Shown here in pieces: positions 1 to 8,467 of a stretch of DNA of 64,000 nt. Below the pieces are notes generated by a model. That model was not told the DNA's origin, made no database searches, and saw nothing but the letters and a program-made list of their open reading frames with translations. The stretch is from Vibrio comitans (lineage in GTDB: Bacteria > Pseudomonadota > Gammaproteobacteria > Enterobacterales > Vibrionaceae). The stretch is from contig AP024867.1 of assembly GCA_024346835.1 (NCBI GenBank), forward strand, positions 1,116,001-1,180,000. Direction: 5' to 3'. Both the position numbers and the translations under genes were made by a program. The stretch's first letter is position 1. Each line of letters opens with the position of its first letter.

Positions 1-812
1 TAGGGATGGGAATGAGCGTTCCTCGCCCGACCATTCGCCTTGTCAGCAACCAAGAGCGTATTGCGCTGGTAGAAACCAAGGACGATACAAAAGATTATAC
101 CGATGAGATGCTCGCTTATTCAAACAACAAGGTAGAGGAGCTTAAAGGACAAGAACTGTGCGGCTATATCGTGTGTGCTAAGTCTCCTACCTGCGGTATG
201 GAGCGTGTTAAAGTGTATTCAAAAGGAGGCGCCTCTAAAGAAGGTATTGGTATGTACACTGATATTTTAATGAGGGAGATGCCTTGGTTACCAGTAGAGG
301 AAGATGGGCGTCTCAACGATCCTGTACTCAAAGAAAACTTTATTTCAAGAATTTTTAGTTTGAGAGACTTCTACGACTGTATGGGCGACCAACCCACTTC
401 GGGTAAAATTGTTGCTTTTCACTCTCGCTACAAGCTAACCCTCATGGCCCATCACCCCAATTCTTATAAAGAGCTAGGCCAGTTGGTGGCGCGCGTCGCT
501 GAATATGACTCTGAAGAATTTTATCAGCTCTATCGTTTAAAATTTATGGAGGCGTTGACCAATCGCGCTAGCCGTAAAAACAACTCCAATGTGTTGATGC
601 ACATTCAGGGTTATTTCAAAAAATGGTTATCTTCTCAAGAGAAACAAGAACTACGAAAGGTGATTGACGAGTATCGCGAAGGCCTACTGCCACTGCTGAG
701 CCCGTTAACCTTGATCAAGCACTACTTATCGTTATACCCAGATGAATATTTGCAAAACCAAAAATTCCTAGACCCACACCCTCAGGAACTTCGCTTACGT
801 TATAGCTTGTAA
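1..812 (+). CDS. DUF523/DUF1722 (YbgA-like) protein, 5' truncated
   Basis: The reading frame is open to the left edge, so the true start lies outside the window; the first visible ATG (position 6) is internal. The visible N-terminal part carries the end of a DUF523 domain, recognised by the VPRPTIRL stretch and a CAKSPTCGMERV segment. The C-terminal half (about residues 120-245) is a DUF1722 domain with the typical HSRYKLTLMAHH segment. Proteins with this fusion are widespread in gamma-proteobacteria and often sit beside photolyase genes, as here: the stop is 12 bases before phrB and a GGGAGGG ribosome site lies between. The biochemical role of the family is not established. Only the family assignment is supported by the sequence. 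Confidence 0.85.
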   Translation, partial: GMGMSVPRPTIRLVSNQERIALVETKDDTKDYTDEMLAYSNNKVEELKGQELCGYIVCAKSPTCGMERVKVYSKGGASKEGIGMYTDILMREMPWLPVEEDGRLNDPVLKENFISRIFSLRDFYDCMGDQPTSGKIVAFHSRYKLTLMAHHPNSYKELGQLVARVAEYDSEEFYQLYRLKFMEALTNRASRKNNSNVLMHIQGYFKKWLSSQEKQELRKVIDEYREGLLPLLSPLTLIKHYLSLYPDEYLQNQKFLDPHPQELRLRYSL

Positions 813-824
813 TGGGAGGGATTT

Positions 825-2261
825 ATGAGAGGTTTGATTTGGTTTCGTAGAGATCTACGCACACTGGATAACACCGCATTAATTGAAGCTATTCGAGCGG
901 TTAGCGACTCTCAGAACAATGAACAGGGCCTTTTGGCCCTGTTTATTGTGACGCCGGCGCAGTGGAAAGAGCATTGCTTATCCCCGATGCAGGCAGATTT
1001 GATACGCCAGCGTTTATTGACCTTAACGACCGAGCTTAAAGCGTTAAATATCTCTCTAGCAGTAGAGACGGTGGACAGCTTTAGGGATTGCCCTTCTCTA
1101 ATCACAGAGCTGTGCCAGCGTTTTGATATTGAGCGGGTGTTCGCTAACGCTGAATATGAGTTGAATGAAACCTCTCGCGATGCGCTTGTAGAAGAGGCGT
1201 TAGCTGAACATGATATACCGTTTACTTTATGCTCTGACAAATGTGTATTTATGCCGGGTTCGCTACTTAACAAGCAAGGAAGCTATTTCAAAGTATTTAC
1301 TCCGTTTAAAAAAACGTGGTTGCAGAATTTTTCAGTAGAACAAAGTGTGGTGTACAAGCCTAATTTACTGGATTTCAATGCGTTATATGATCCCGAATTC
1401 GAGTATAACGGTATATTGGACTACCCCACGGTGGATAGTGTGCAGTGGCACGACAACACCAAGGACGTAATCACAGAGTTAAGACGCTTTGCGATTGAAC
1501 GAGCTCCTGATTATCAACAGGACCGAGACTTCCCTGCACTGGATGGTACAAGCCAACTTTCTCCCTATCTTGCCATTGGGATGCTGTCAGTAAGACAGTG
1601 CATTGCACGATTATTGAACGGTCGTCATCCCGAGCAATTAAACGAAGGTGAGCAAACTTGGCTTAGCGAGTTGATATGGAGAGAGTTCTACCAACATCTG
1701 ATTTATTTTGAACCTAAGCTGTGCAAGGGCAGGGCGTTTGTCCCTTGGAGTGAGAATATCTGCTGGCAAGGCGAGAACGCACATTTAGAAAAGTGGCAAA
1801 AAGGTGAAACAGGCTATCCCATTGTGGACGCGGCGATGAAGCAACTTAATCAAACGGGCTGGATGCACAATCGACTTCGTATGGTTGTCGCAAGCTTTCT
1901 TACCAAAGACTTATTGCTCGATTGGCATGATGGTGAAGCCTATTTCATGAGTAAATTGGTGGATGGAGACTTTGCTGCGAATAATGGAGGTTGGCAATGG
2001 TCTGCGTCAACGGGATGTGATGCTCAGCCGTATTTTCGTATTTTCAATCCTATCGCTCAGGGACAGAGATTTGATCCTGATGGCAGCTTTGTAAAGCAGT
2101 GGCTACCTGAGTTGCAAACTGTGCCTACAAAATATGTTCATTCTCCTTGGTTGTGGGCTGATTTCCCTAGTTTGGACTATCCTGATCCTATAGTTGAGCA
2201 TAAACAGCAAAGAGAACAAGCTTTGCAGATGTACAAGGATGCTAAGGCCAGTGGTAGTTAG
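825..2261 (+). CDS. phrB: Deoxyribodipyrimidine photolyase
   Basis: This encodes a 478-residue flavoprotein of the photolyase/cryptochrome family, which repairs UV-induced cyclobutane pyrimidine dimers using light. Residues 3 to about 165 form the antenna-binding photolyase domain (start MRGLIWFRRDLRTLDNTAL). The C-terminal half is the FAD-binding domain, with the diagnostic GWMHNRLRM and DGDFAANNGGWQW segments and a YFRIFNP motif. Length matches class I CPD photolyases. The start is preceded by GGGAGGG at good spacing. It probably forms an operon with the upstream DUF523/DUF1722 gene, and its 3' end overlaps the start of the following L,D-transpeptidase gene by about 20 bases. A cryptochrome role cannot be excluded from sequence. 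Confidence 0.93.
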   Translation: MRGLIWFRRDLRTLDNTALIEAIRAVSDSQNNEQGLLALFIVTPAQWKEHCLSPMQADLIRQRLLTLTTELKALNISLAVETVDSFRDCPSLITELCQRFDIERVFANAEYELNETSRDALVEEALAEHDIPFTLCSDKCVFMPGSLLNKQGSYFKVFTPFKKTWLQNFSVEQSVVYKPNLLDFNALYDPEFEYNGILDYPTVDSVQWHDNTKDVITELRRFAIERAPDYQQDRDFPALDGTSQLSPYLAIGMLSVRQCIARLLNGRHPEQLNEGEQTWLSELIWREFYQHLIYFEPKLCKGRAFVPWSENICWQGENAHLEKWQKGETGYPIVDAAMKQLNQTGWMHNRLRMVVASFLTKDLLLDWHDGEAYFMSKLVDGDFAANNGGWQWSASTGCDAQPYFRIFNPIAQGQRFDPDGSFVKQWLPELQTVPTKYVHSPWLWADFPSLDYPDPIVEHKQQREQALQMYKDAKASGS

Positions 2262-3165
2262 ATATGTCGTTCACTTTGCGTTACTAATGTTGTTCTGTTT
2301 GACAGGAGCACAAGCTGCGACGTTTAAGTTACCGGAGGATGGGAGCCACGTAGTTGGTAAGTTACAACGTCACCAAGTGGAGAAGGGGGAAACCTTTGCT
2401 CGCTTAGCCAACGACTATGATGTGGGCCTGCTTAGTCTGATTGCCGCCAATCGGGGCGTTGATCCTTTCCTTCCAGAAGAGGGAGAGGTGCTGACTATCC
2501 CTAATCGCTTTATCTTGCCAACCGCAAAACGCGAAGGCATTGTCATTAATCTTGCTGAACTCCGTCTTTATTATTACGACCCTGATGGAGTACATGTGCA
2601 TGTATTTCCTGTGGGCATTGGTCGTATTGGTAGAGAGACGCCACAAATGGTGACTTCTATTAGTGCGATGATCGAAGGTCCTACTTGGACGCCTCCTCAG
2701 TCTATAAGAATGGCTTATGAAGAAGAAGGCATAGAACTTCCTGAGAAAGTACCTGCTGGGCCCGATAACCCTTTGGGTGAATATGCGATGCGCCTTAGCT
2801 ATGGTTCTGGACAGTATTTAATCCATGGCACTAACAAAGACTTCGGTATTGGTTTGAGGGTCAGTAGCGGCTGTATTCGTATGGAACCTTCAGATATAGA
2901 GTGGTTGTTTGGTCAAGTTAAGCGAAGAACTCGCGTGGAGATTGTTAATCAGCCTATCAAGATGGCTGTAGAACCAGATCACAGTGTATTTGTCGAATCT
3001 CATGAGCCTTTAACAGCCCGTAATGGCAGCAAGCAGTCTTTTGATTGGCCGCTCGAGCTTCAGGTATGGTTAGATAGCTATCAAGAAGCCTATTCAAGAG
3101 TTAATGGCGTTATTCAAATTCAAACCGGAATGCCCACTATGGTGCACGATGGTTCTTTCGAATAA
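2239..3165 (+). CDS. Exported LysM / YkuD L,D-transpeptidase (YbiS/ErfK-like)
   Basis: The predicted product (308 residues from ATG 2239) is a periplasmic L,D-transpeptidase. A hydrophobic signal peptide ends at GAQA/AT. A LysM-like module follows (HQVEKGETFARLANDYDV, then IAANRGVDPFLP). The YkuD catalytic domain carries HGT and the active-site motif SSGCIRM, whose Cys is the acyl-enzyme nucleophile. Enzymes of this type attach Lpp to peptidoglycan or make 3-3 cross-links. The frame is open back to 2194 inside phrB, but that upstream part is polar and would spoil the signal peptide. ATG 2239 or GTG 2251 are the plausible starts, so phrB and this gene overlap. An Lpp-like gene lies convergently just downstream, suggesting an enzyme-substrate pair. 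Confidence 0.88.
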   Translation: MLRPVVVRYVVHFALLMLFCLTGAQAATFKLPEDGSHVVGKLQRHQVEKGETFARLANDYDVGLLSLIAANRGVDPFLPEEGEVLTIPNRFILPTAKREGIVINLAELRLYYYDPDGVHVHVFPVGIGRIGRETPQMVTSISAMIEGPTWTPPQSIRMAYEEEGIELPEKVPAGPDNPLGEYAMRLSYGSGQYLIHGTNKDFGIGLRVSSGCIRMEPSDIEWLFGQVKRRTRVEIVNQPIKMAVEPDHSVFVESHEPLTARNGSKQSFDWPLELQVWLDSYQEAYSRVNGVIQIQTGMPTMVHDGSFE

Positions 3166-3214
3166 TGATGTTATTTTTAGTTTTGGGTTTAGTTGGAATA
3201 GTTTCCGCAATAAA

Positions 3215-3238
3215 AAAGCCAGCAATCAAGCTGGCTTT
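3215..3238 (-). terminator. Rho-independent terminator between the L,D-transpeptidase and lpp-like genes
   Basis: A 9-bp perfect stem (AAAGCCAGC / GCTGGCTTT) with a 6-base loop is followed on the minus strand by a T-run. It ends the lpp-like transcript and may also stop the convergent L,D-transpeptidase transcript. Confidence 0.8.
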
Positions 3239-3260
3239 ATAAATTTAGTGTGTAGTGAGA

Positions 3261-3545
3261 CTACTTAGTGTAAGACTGAGCGATATTGTCTAGGCGTTCG
3301 TTTGCACGAGCAGCTTCGTCTTGAGCAGCCATTGCGGCTTCTTTCGCTTCCATTGCAGATTGGTCATGCATTGCTGCGTCTTTTTCATGAGCGGCTTTAA
3401 GCGCTGCCACATCTTGTTCAAGCTGAGATACTCTAGCGTCTTGGTCTGCCATTTTTGCAGTGGTTTCTTCATCTGGACCTGAAGCACAACCGGCCAATAA
3501 TAAAACCGAGCTAACCCCTGCTACGAGTAAAAATTTATTATTCAT
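3261..3545 (-). CDS. lpp: Lpp-like alanine-zipper outer-membrane lipoprotein
   Basis: This 94-residue protein has a type II signal peptide with lipobox LLAGC (Cys20), so it should be lipidated. The mature part is about 75 residues of heptad-patterned helix rich in Ala, Glu and Lys (for example SQLEQDVAALKAAHEKDAAM), as in the Lpp alanine-zipper family. The chain ends in Lys (AQSYTK), the residue that L,D-transpeptidases join to peptidoglycan in Braun lipoprotein. It is longer than E. coli Lpp (58 mature residues). A good ribosome site (AGGGAG) precedes the start. It is convergent with the L,D-transpeptidase gene. Family membership is clear; covalent attachment to the wall is an inference. Confidence 0.88.
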   Translation of the reverse strand: MNNKFLLVAGVSSVLLLAGCASGPDEETTAKMADQDARVSQLEQDVAALKAAHEKDAAMHDQSAMEAKEAAMAAQDEAARANERLDNIAQSYTK

Positions 3546-3810
3546 ACGAACTCCCTGATTTCTTTTTTAGTAAAGCCATAATTACCTATGACTTTGTTAG
3601 TGTAGACGTTGAACAAAATATGTTCGAATAATTTATAAAAATTAGGTAATTATCTTCAAAAGGCGAATTAATAGTCTTGCGATAGAGAGATATTTTTGTG
3701 ATCTAAGTCGCCAAGTAAGGTATTATTAGCCGGATTTTTATATAGCATGCTTTCTCTATTACTAACCTAGGGCAGGTGAGAAGCATACTAACCCAGTTTA
3801 GGAGAGTACT
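3546..3810. other. Divergent intergenic region between lpp-like gene and helicase gene
   Basis: These 265 bases must hold the promoters of the leftward lpp-like gene and the rightward helicase gene. They are AT-rich. I see no operator or structured RNA that I can name. Confidence 0.5.
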
Positions 3811-5145
3811 TTGAAGTTTAGAGAATTAGGTTTAGACAATCGTTTAATGAAGAATTTGGATCACTACTCATTTAAGAGTGCGACCGAAATTCAGCAGCAG
3901 GCCATCCCTGTTGCCTTGGCAGGCAAAGACCTGTTGGCATCGTCTAAGACCGGTTCTGGTAAAACATTAGCGTTTGTTTTGCCAATGCTACACAAGGCTC
4001 TAAAAAGCAAAGCATTCTCAGCAAAAGATCCACGCGGTGTTATCTTAGCGCCAACACGTGAATTGGCGCGACAAGTGTACGGCGAGTTGCGCACTATGCT
4101 AGGCGGTCTATCGTATACCGCTACGCTTATTGTTGGCGGTGAAAACTTCAATGATCAAGTAAAAGCACTACGTAAATACCCTCGTTTCATCGTTGCTACT
4201 CCAGGGCGTCTTGCAGATCACCTTGAACATCGTTCTCTATTTCTCGATGGATTAGATACTTTAGTATTGGATGAAGCGGACAGAATGCTAGATCTCGGTT
4301 TCGCGCCAGAGCTGCGCAAAATTCACAACCTTGCTAAGCACCGTCGTCGTCAGACCCTGATGTTCTCGGCTACGTTAGATCATGCTGAAGTGCATGATAT
4401 GGCAATGGAAATGTTAGATAACCCAAAACGTATCTCCATTGATAGCGCAAATGCTCATCACACGGACATCGATCAGAAATTTTACCTTTGTGATCACCTT
4501 GATCATAAAGAAGCGATTCTTCATCGCATTATTGAAGAAGCCGATTACAACCAGATAATGATCTTTACTGCAACGCGTTCAGATACAGAGCGTTTAACGG
4601 CAGAGCTCAATAAGAATAACCTTAAAGCGGTAGCGCTAAGTGGCGGATTAACTCAGACTCAGCGTAATACGATTATGAGCCAGTTTGAACGTACGGTTTA
4701 TAAAATATTGGTAACTACCGATATTGCATCACGTGGCATCGATATCGCTAATGTGTCGCACGTTATTAACTTTGATATGCCAAAACATACTGAAGAATAC
4801 GTGCACCGTGTGGGTCGTACTGGACGTGCCGGTAACAAAGGTATTGCTCACTCTCTTGTAGGTCCTAAAGACTGGGACAGCTTTAAGCGTGTAGAAAGCT
4901 TCCTTCAGCAAGATCTTTCTTTCGATGTACTTGAAGGCTTAAAAGGCAAGTTCAAAGGGTTAAAACCCAAGAAGCCAGCCTTTAAAGGCAAGGGTGGTAA
5001 GCCTGTTAAGAAAGCAACAGCGCAAAAGAAAGTGGCGAAGAAGTCAGTTAAGCGCGATAAAACGTTCCATACCAATGTGGCAGTGGGAGACGCAGTCTTT
5101 ATTCCTAAGAAGAAAACCCCGCCTAAAGTCGATAGTGACGATTAA
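3811..5145 (+). CDS. DEAD-box ATP-dependent RNA helicase
   Basis: A 444-residue cytoplasmic RNA helicase with all family motifs: Q motif (FKSATEIQQQAIP), motif I ASSKTGSGKT (about residues 43-52), PTRELA, TPGR, motif II DEAD (154-157), SAT, and motif VI HRVGRTGRAG. The C-terminal tail of about 60 residues is very basic (repeated KK, KP), typical of RNA-binding extensions. Translation begins at TTG, supported by GGAGAG eight bases upstream; no in-frame ATG fits better. It stands alone between its own promoter region and a strong terminator. It resembles the SrmB/RhlE group used in ribosome assembly or cold adaptation, but the exact subfamily is not certain from sequence. Confidence 0.9.
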   Translation: MKFRELGLDNRLMKNLDHYSFKSATEIQQQAIPVALAGKDLLASSKTGSGKTLAFVLPMLHKALKSKAFSAKDPRGVILAPTRELARQVYGELRTMLGGLSYTATLIVGGENFNDQVKALRKYPRFIVATPGRLADHLEHRSLFLDGLDTLVLDEADRMLDLGFAPELRKIHNLAKHRRRQTLMFSATLDHAEVHDMAMEMLDNPKRISIDSANAHHTDIDQKFYLCDHLDHKEAILHRIIEEADYNQIMIFTATRSDTERLTAELNKNNLKAVALSGGLTQTQRNTIMSQFERTVYKILVTTDIASRGIDIANVSHVINFDMPKHTEEYVHRVGRTGRAGNKGIAHSLVGPKDWDSFKRVESFLQQDLSFDVLEGLKGKFKGLKPKKPAFKGKGGKPVKKATAQKKVAKKSVKRDKTFHTNVAVGDAVFIPKKKTPPKVDSDD

Positions 5146-5161
5146 TTCAGCATAATTATTG

Positions 5162-5192
5162 AAAAGCGAAGCCATAGAGCTTCGCTTTTTTT
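5162..5192 (+). terminator. Rho-independent terminator of the helicase gene
   Basis: A perfect 11-bp stem (AAAAGCGAAGC / GCTTCGCTTTT) with a 6-base loop runs straight into a T-run. Confidence 0.92.
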
Positions 5193-5572
5193 ATGGCTTG
5201 GATTTCATAAATAGGGCGCTAAATATCAAAGTGTAGGGTTGCTGAAAAAACTGTACGGTAAATTTTCGCAAATTTGTATTTAATTGTGACAGTTTCATGA
5301 CGCGTAACTGATGGCTATTCGCCCAATATCTTTACTGATCTTCGTTCTTTTTGAAGAGTCGCCCTTTCAATTTTATAAATTTAAAGCTGTGAATCTCACT
5401 AGGTATTAAGTGGTTTTTCACGGTTAACTTGTTGGTATTTAAGACTTTATATTGTCAGATGTAGGTCAGGGCGTCTCTGCTTTTAGTTAGCTGACTCAAA
5501 TTTAAAACTCCGCTCATGTCTCCATTTTGTGTATCTAAGTCATTGCATATGTACCTTGTGAACTCGCGATAA
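5193..5572. other. Long gap upstream of the pst promoter
   Basis: No convincing gene is seen in these 380 bases. One possible distal Pho-box pair on the minus strand lies at 5286-5303 (GCGTCAT, 4 bases, CTGTCAC). The remainder shows no recognisable element. Confidence 0.5.
5286..5303 (-). promoter_or_regulatory. Possible distal Pho box
   Basis: Read on the minus strand, this is GCGTCAT, GAAA, CTGTCAC: the second half fits the PhoB consensus fully and the first at five of seven bases. It lies about 290 bases upstream of the main Pho-box array, so its role is uncertain. Confidence 0.35.
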
Positions 5573-5627
5573 TTGTCATTTACCTTTCAAGGTTCTGAAA
5601 CATAAGTGTCATAAAAGACGCTTAAAG
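5573..5627 (+). promoter_or_regulatory. Array of PhoB-type 11-bp repeats upstream of pstS
   Basis: Five consecutive 11-base units with the Pho-box period can be read: TTGTCATTTAC, CTTTCAAGGTT, CTGAAACATAA, GTGTCATAAAA and GACGCTTAAAG. Units 1 and 4 match the CTGTCAT half-site at six of seven bases; the others are weaker. Position and spacing fit PhoB activation of pstSCAB under phosphate starvation. No -35 hexamer is obvious, as usual for PhoB promoters. Confidence 0.7.
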
Positions 5628-5651
5628 TGTCCCTCGTCGATTAAACAAACC

Positions 5652-5672
5652 CACGACAACATGAATGTCGTG
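5652..5672 (+). promoter_or_regulatory. Hairpin in the pstS leader
   Basis: A perfect 7-bp inverted repeat (CACGACA / TGTCGTG) with a 7-base loop lies between the Pho boxes and the pstS ribosome site. It contains an upstream ATG in the pstS frame. It could stabilise the leader or be a binding site. Confidence 0.45.
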
Positions 5673-5699
5673 AAATTGATTTCCATTAAGGACAAACAG

Positions 5700-6521
5700 A
5701 TGAAAAAGACAGTTATCGGTGCAGTAGCACTTCTAGGCGCACTATCTATGAACACTGCAACAGCAAAAGAAACTATTTCTGTTGTTGGCTCTAACAGTGC
5801 TGCTCCACTGGTTGAAGTTTTTGCTGAAACCTACATGAACAAGGGTGAACCAGTATTTATCGAAATCCAAGCGCCAGGCTCCTCTGCAGGCGTTCGTGCT
5901 GCTAAAGATGGTTCTGCTGATTTGGGTATCTCTTCTCGTGACCTGAAAGATGAAGAAAAATCTGATGAGTTGAAAGAATTGGTTATCGCTCGTGACGGTA
6001 TCGCAGTTGTAGTTAACCCTAACAACTCGGTTCAAGCACTTACTGCTGACCAAATCTCTGCAATCTACAAAGGCGAAATCACTAACTGGAACCAAGTTGG
6101 TGGTGATGACAAGCCTATCGTAGCTATCACTCGTGACACAGCTTCTGGTACTCGTGGTGCATTTGAAGACATCCTGAGCCTTAAGATGGAAGTATCTGGT
6201 ATGAGCGTATCAGCGATTTCTCAACGCGCTCAAGTAGCAAATGGTAACGGTGCTCTTAAAGTATCTGTAGCAAACAACCCATACGCTATCGGTTACATCT
6301 CTCTAGGTACTGTTGATGAGACTGTTCAACCTCTAGCTATCGATGGCGCTGCTGCAACTGTAGCAAACGTACAAAACGGTTCTTACAAAGTTGCACGTCC
6401 ATTCCTAGTACTTTACAAAGATGGCGCTCCAACAGCTGAAACTCAACAATTCCTAGACTGGATGGTTGGCGACGAAGCTCAAGGTATCGCAGCTAAGAAA
6501 GGTTACATCACTGTAAACTAA
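5700..6521 (+). CDS. pstS: Phosphate ABC transporter periplasmic binding protein
   Basis: A 273-residue exported phosphate-binding protein. The signal peptide is MKKTVIGAVALLGALSMNTATA, followed by ETISVVGSNSAAPL, the first phosphate-binding loop. A second ligand loop is SGTRGAFED. This is the shorter PstS family common in Vibrio. ATG 5700 is chosen over the in-frame ATG 5661 because AAGGA sits seven bases before it and the upstream ATG is buried in a leader hairpin. It is the first gene of pstSCAB, and a hairpin follows its stop, so PstS is probably made in excess over the membrane parts. PhoB-type repeats lie upstream. Confidence 0.93.
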   Translation: MKKTVIGAVALLGALSMNTATAKETISVVGSNSAAPLVEVFAETYMNKGEPVFIEIQAPGSSAGVRAAKDGSADLGISSRDLKDEEKSDELKELVIARDGIAVVVNPNNSVQALTADQISAIYKGEITNWNQVGGDDKPIVAITRDTASGTRGAFEDILSLKMEVSGMSVSAISQRAQVANGNGALKVSVANNPYAIGYISLGTVDETVQPLAIDGAAATVANVQNGSYKVARPFLVLYKDGAPTAETQQFLDWMVGDEAQGIAAKKGYITVN

Positions 6522-6541
6522 TTCGAACGACTTTAATATTT

Positions 6542-6567
6542 GCTCAGCCTGTGAAGGCTGAGCTTTT
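6542..6567 (+). terminator. Attenuating hairpin between pstS and pstC
   Basis: An 8-bp perfect stem (GCTCAGCC / GGCTGAGC) with a 6-base loop is followed by only four T residues. It probably lets a fraction of transcripts continue into pstCAB while protecting the pstS message. Confidence 0.75.
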
Positions 6568-6641
6568 CCACGCACCCCGCTAAGTGAATTGGGTTTAGTG
6601 CGTATTAGATTTTACCATCGCAATTAATAGTGAATTTTTCT

Positions 6642-7556
6642 ATGAAAAATCAGAATGTTCAGACTTCTGCTATCGCTGGCGCTCCTTCAATAAGAGAAGA
6701 TCGCGGCGTAGATTGGAGAGAACGAATCTTCCATGGCTTGTTCTTATCCAGTGCCATTATCGGTATCGTTTCACTTGCCATCATTGCCTACTTTATCTTT
6801 AAAGAAAGTATCCCTGCATTTCAGCAAGCAGGTGTTTCTGGCATCGTTTTAGGCCAGAACTGGTTGCCACCTGCACTTTATGGTGTTGCAACAATGATTG
6901 TTGCCTCGTTGGTGTCAACGCTAGGCGCAGTTTTGTTTGGTGTGCCAGTTGGCGTACTAACGGCTATCTTTATTGCTGAGATTGCACCAAAGCGAGTAGC
7001 AGACCTTATTCGTCCTGCCATCGAGCTGTTGGCGGGTATCCCATCTGTTGTTTATGGCTTCTTTGGTCTAGTTATCATCGTTCCGCTTATCCAAGACATC
7101 TTCAATGTTCCAGCAGGTAACACTATTCTTGCGGGTATCATTGTTTTGGGCGTAATGATTCTTCCAACAGTAATTACTGTATCTGAAACGTCTATTCGCG
7201 CTGTGCCTCGCACTTACAAAGAAGGCTCTCTTGCGCTAGGCGCTTCAAAGATATACACCATCTTCAAGCTTCTCGTACCAGCGGCTCGCTCAGGCATTAT
7301 GACAGGTGTCATTCTGGGTATTGGTCGTGCTCTTGGTGAGACAATGGCAATCATCATGGTTATGGGTAACGCACCTGCAATGCCGGAAGGCCTGCTAGAT
7401 GCAGCACGTACTCTAACGGCGAACATTGCTATCGAAATGTCTTATGCAAGTGGTGTTCACGCTAATGCGCTTTATGCAACTGGTGTGGTACTTCTGGTCT
7501 TCATCATGATGTTAAACGGTGCGCTTTTGTACCTTAACCGTCAAAAAGCGAGATAA
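6642..7556 (+). CDS. pstC: Phosphate ABC transporter permease PstC
   Basis: A 304-residue inner-membrane permease of the Pst phosphate importer with six membrane segments. The EAA loop that contacts PstB is visible as TYKEGSLALGASKIYTIFKLLVPAARSGI (its key residues are E, G, A and the final G). The LLAGIPSVVYGFFGL segment is typical of PstC. ATG 6642 is chosen; an in-frame GTG at 6630 is also possible and neither has a strong ribosome site. It is followed five bases later by pstA. Confidence 0.92.
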   Translation: MKNQNVQTSAIAGAPSIREDRGVDWRERIFHGLFLSSAIIGIVSLAIIAYFIFKESIPAFQQAGVSGIVLGQNWLPPALYGVATMIVASLVSTLGAVLFGVPVGVLTAIFIAEIAPKRVADLIRPAIELLAGIPSVVYGFFGLVIIVPLIQDIFNVPAGNTILAGIIVLGVMILPTVITVSETSIRAVPRTYKEGSLALGASKIYTIFKLLVPAARSGIMTGVILGIGRALGETMAIIMVMGNAPAMPEGLLDAARTLTANIAIEMSYASGVHANALYATGVVLLVFIMMLNGALLYLNRQKAR

Positions 7557-7561
7557 GAATA

Positions 7562-8425
7562 ATGGATACAGTAAAACTAAAACAAGCTCGCCAGCGCAAA
7601 GACAACATGCTTAAAACGTTTGTATGGTTGTCTGCTGGTCTAACTGTAGGCTTCTTGTTCTGGGTTATCTGGTACATCCTGTCCAATGGACTGCAGTTTG
7701 TTAACTGGGACTTCGTGACTGGCGATTATTCTCGTACAGGTGACTCTCAGGGTATTTTCCCAATGATCGTTTCTACGATCTATATGGTTATTGCTTCAAT
7801 TGCTGTAGCAGCACCATTGGGTATCATGACGGCTATCTACCTCACTGAATATGCAAAAGTGGGTAGTAAGTTCGTTAAAGTGATTCGTTTTTGTACTGAA
7901 TCACTGGCGGGTATCCCGTCAATTATCTTTGGTCTATTTGGTATGACCTTCTTTGTTACCATTTTGGGATTGGGTTTCTCAATTCTATCTGGTGCACTAA
8001 CGCTAAGTATTCTGATTTTGCCGGTAATTATCCGTGCTACTGAAGAAGCATTGATGGCTGTGCCACAAACTTACCGTGAAGGTTCTTATGCATTAGGTTC
8101 GTCAAAAATCTACACCATTTGGCGCTTGATTTTGCCAAGTGCTACACCAGGTATTTTGACGTCTGTTATCTTGAGTATTGGTCGTGTTATCGGTGAATCA
8201 GCACCGGTATTCTTGACCGCTGGTATGGTTGCACGTATTCCTGAGTCACTATTCGATTCAGGCCGTACGCTGACCGTTCACCTATACAAGTTAACAACTG
8301 AGCTATTTACTATCGACGAGTGGAACCAAGCATACGGTACAGCGACTGTACTTATCGTAGTGGTACTACTGATCAACATGTTAACCAAGCTAATCGCTAG
8401 CCGCTTCAACAAAGCTACTTACTAA
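7562..8425 (+). CDS. pstA: Phosphate ABC transporter permease PstA
   Basis: The second permease of the Pst importer, 287 residues with six membrane segments. The EAA loop (TYREGSYALGSSKIYTIWRL) and the SLAGIPSIIFGLFGM segment parallel those of PstC, as expected of the heterodimer. AGATAAGAAT just before the start is a weak ribosome site, and the close spacing to pstC suggests translational coupling. pstB follows 42 bases downstream. Confidence 0.93.
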   Translation: MDTVKLKQARQRKDNMLKTFVWLSAGLTVGFLFWVIWYILSNGLQFVNWDFVTGDYSRTGDSQGIFPMIVSTIYMVIASIAVAAPLGIMTAIYLTEYAKVGSKFVKVIRFCTESLAGIPSIIFGLFGMTFFVTILGLGFSILSGALTLSILILPVIIRATEEALMAVPQTYREGSYALGSSKIYTIWRLILPSATPGILTSVILSIGRVIGESAPVFLTAGMVARIPESLFDSGRTLTVHLYKLTTELFTIDEWNQAYGTATVLIVVVLLINMLTKLIASRFNKATY

Positions 8426-8467
8426 TTGTTGCTAGATAGACTGAAAAGAATTTAAGAGATACTGAAA

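Noticed and set aside
2194..2238. Upstream extension of the L,D-transpeptidase frame.
   Set aside because: It would place polar residues before the signal peptide and lies deep within phrB.
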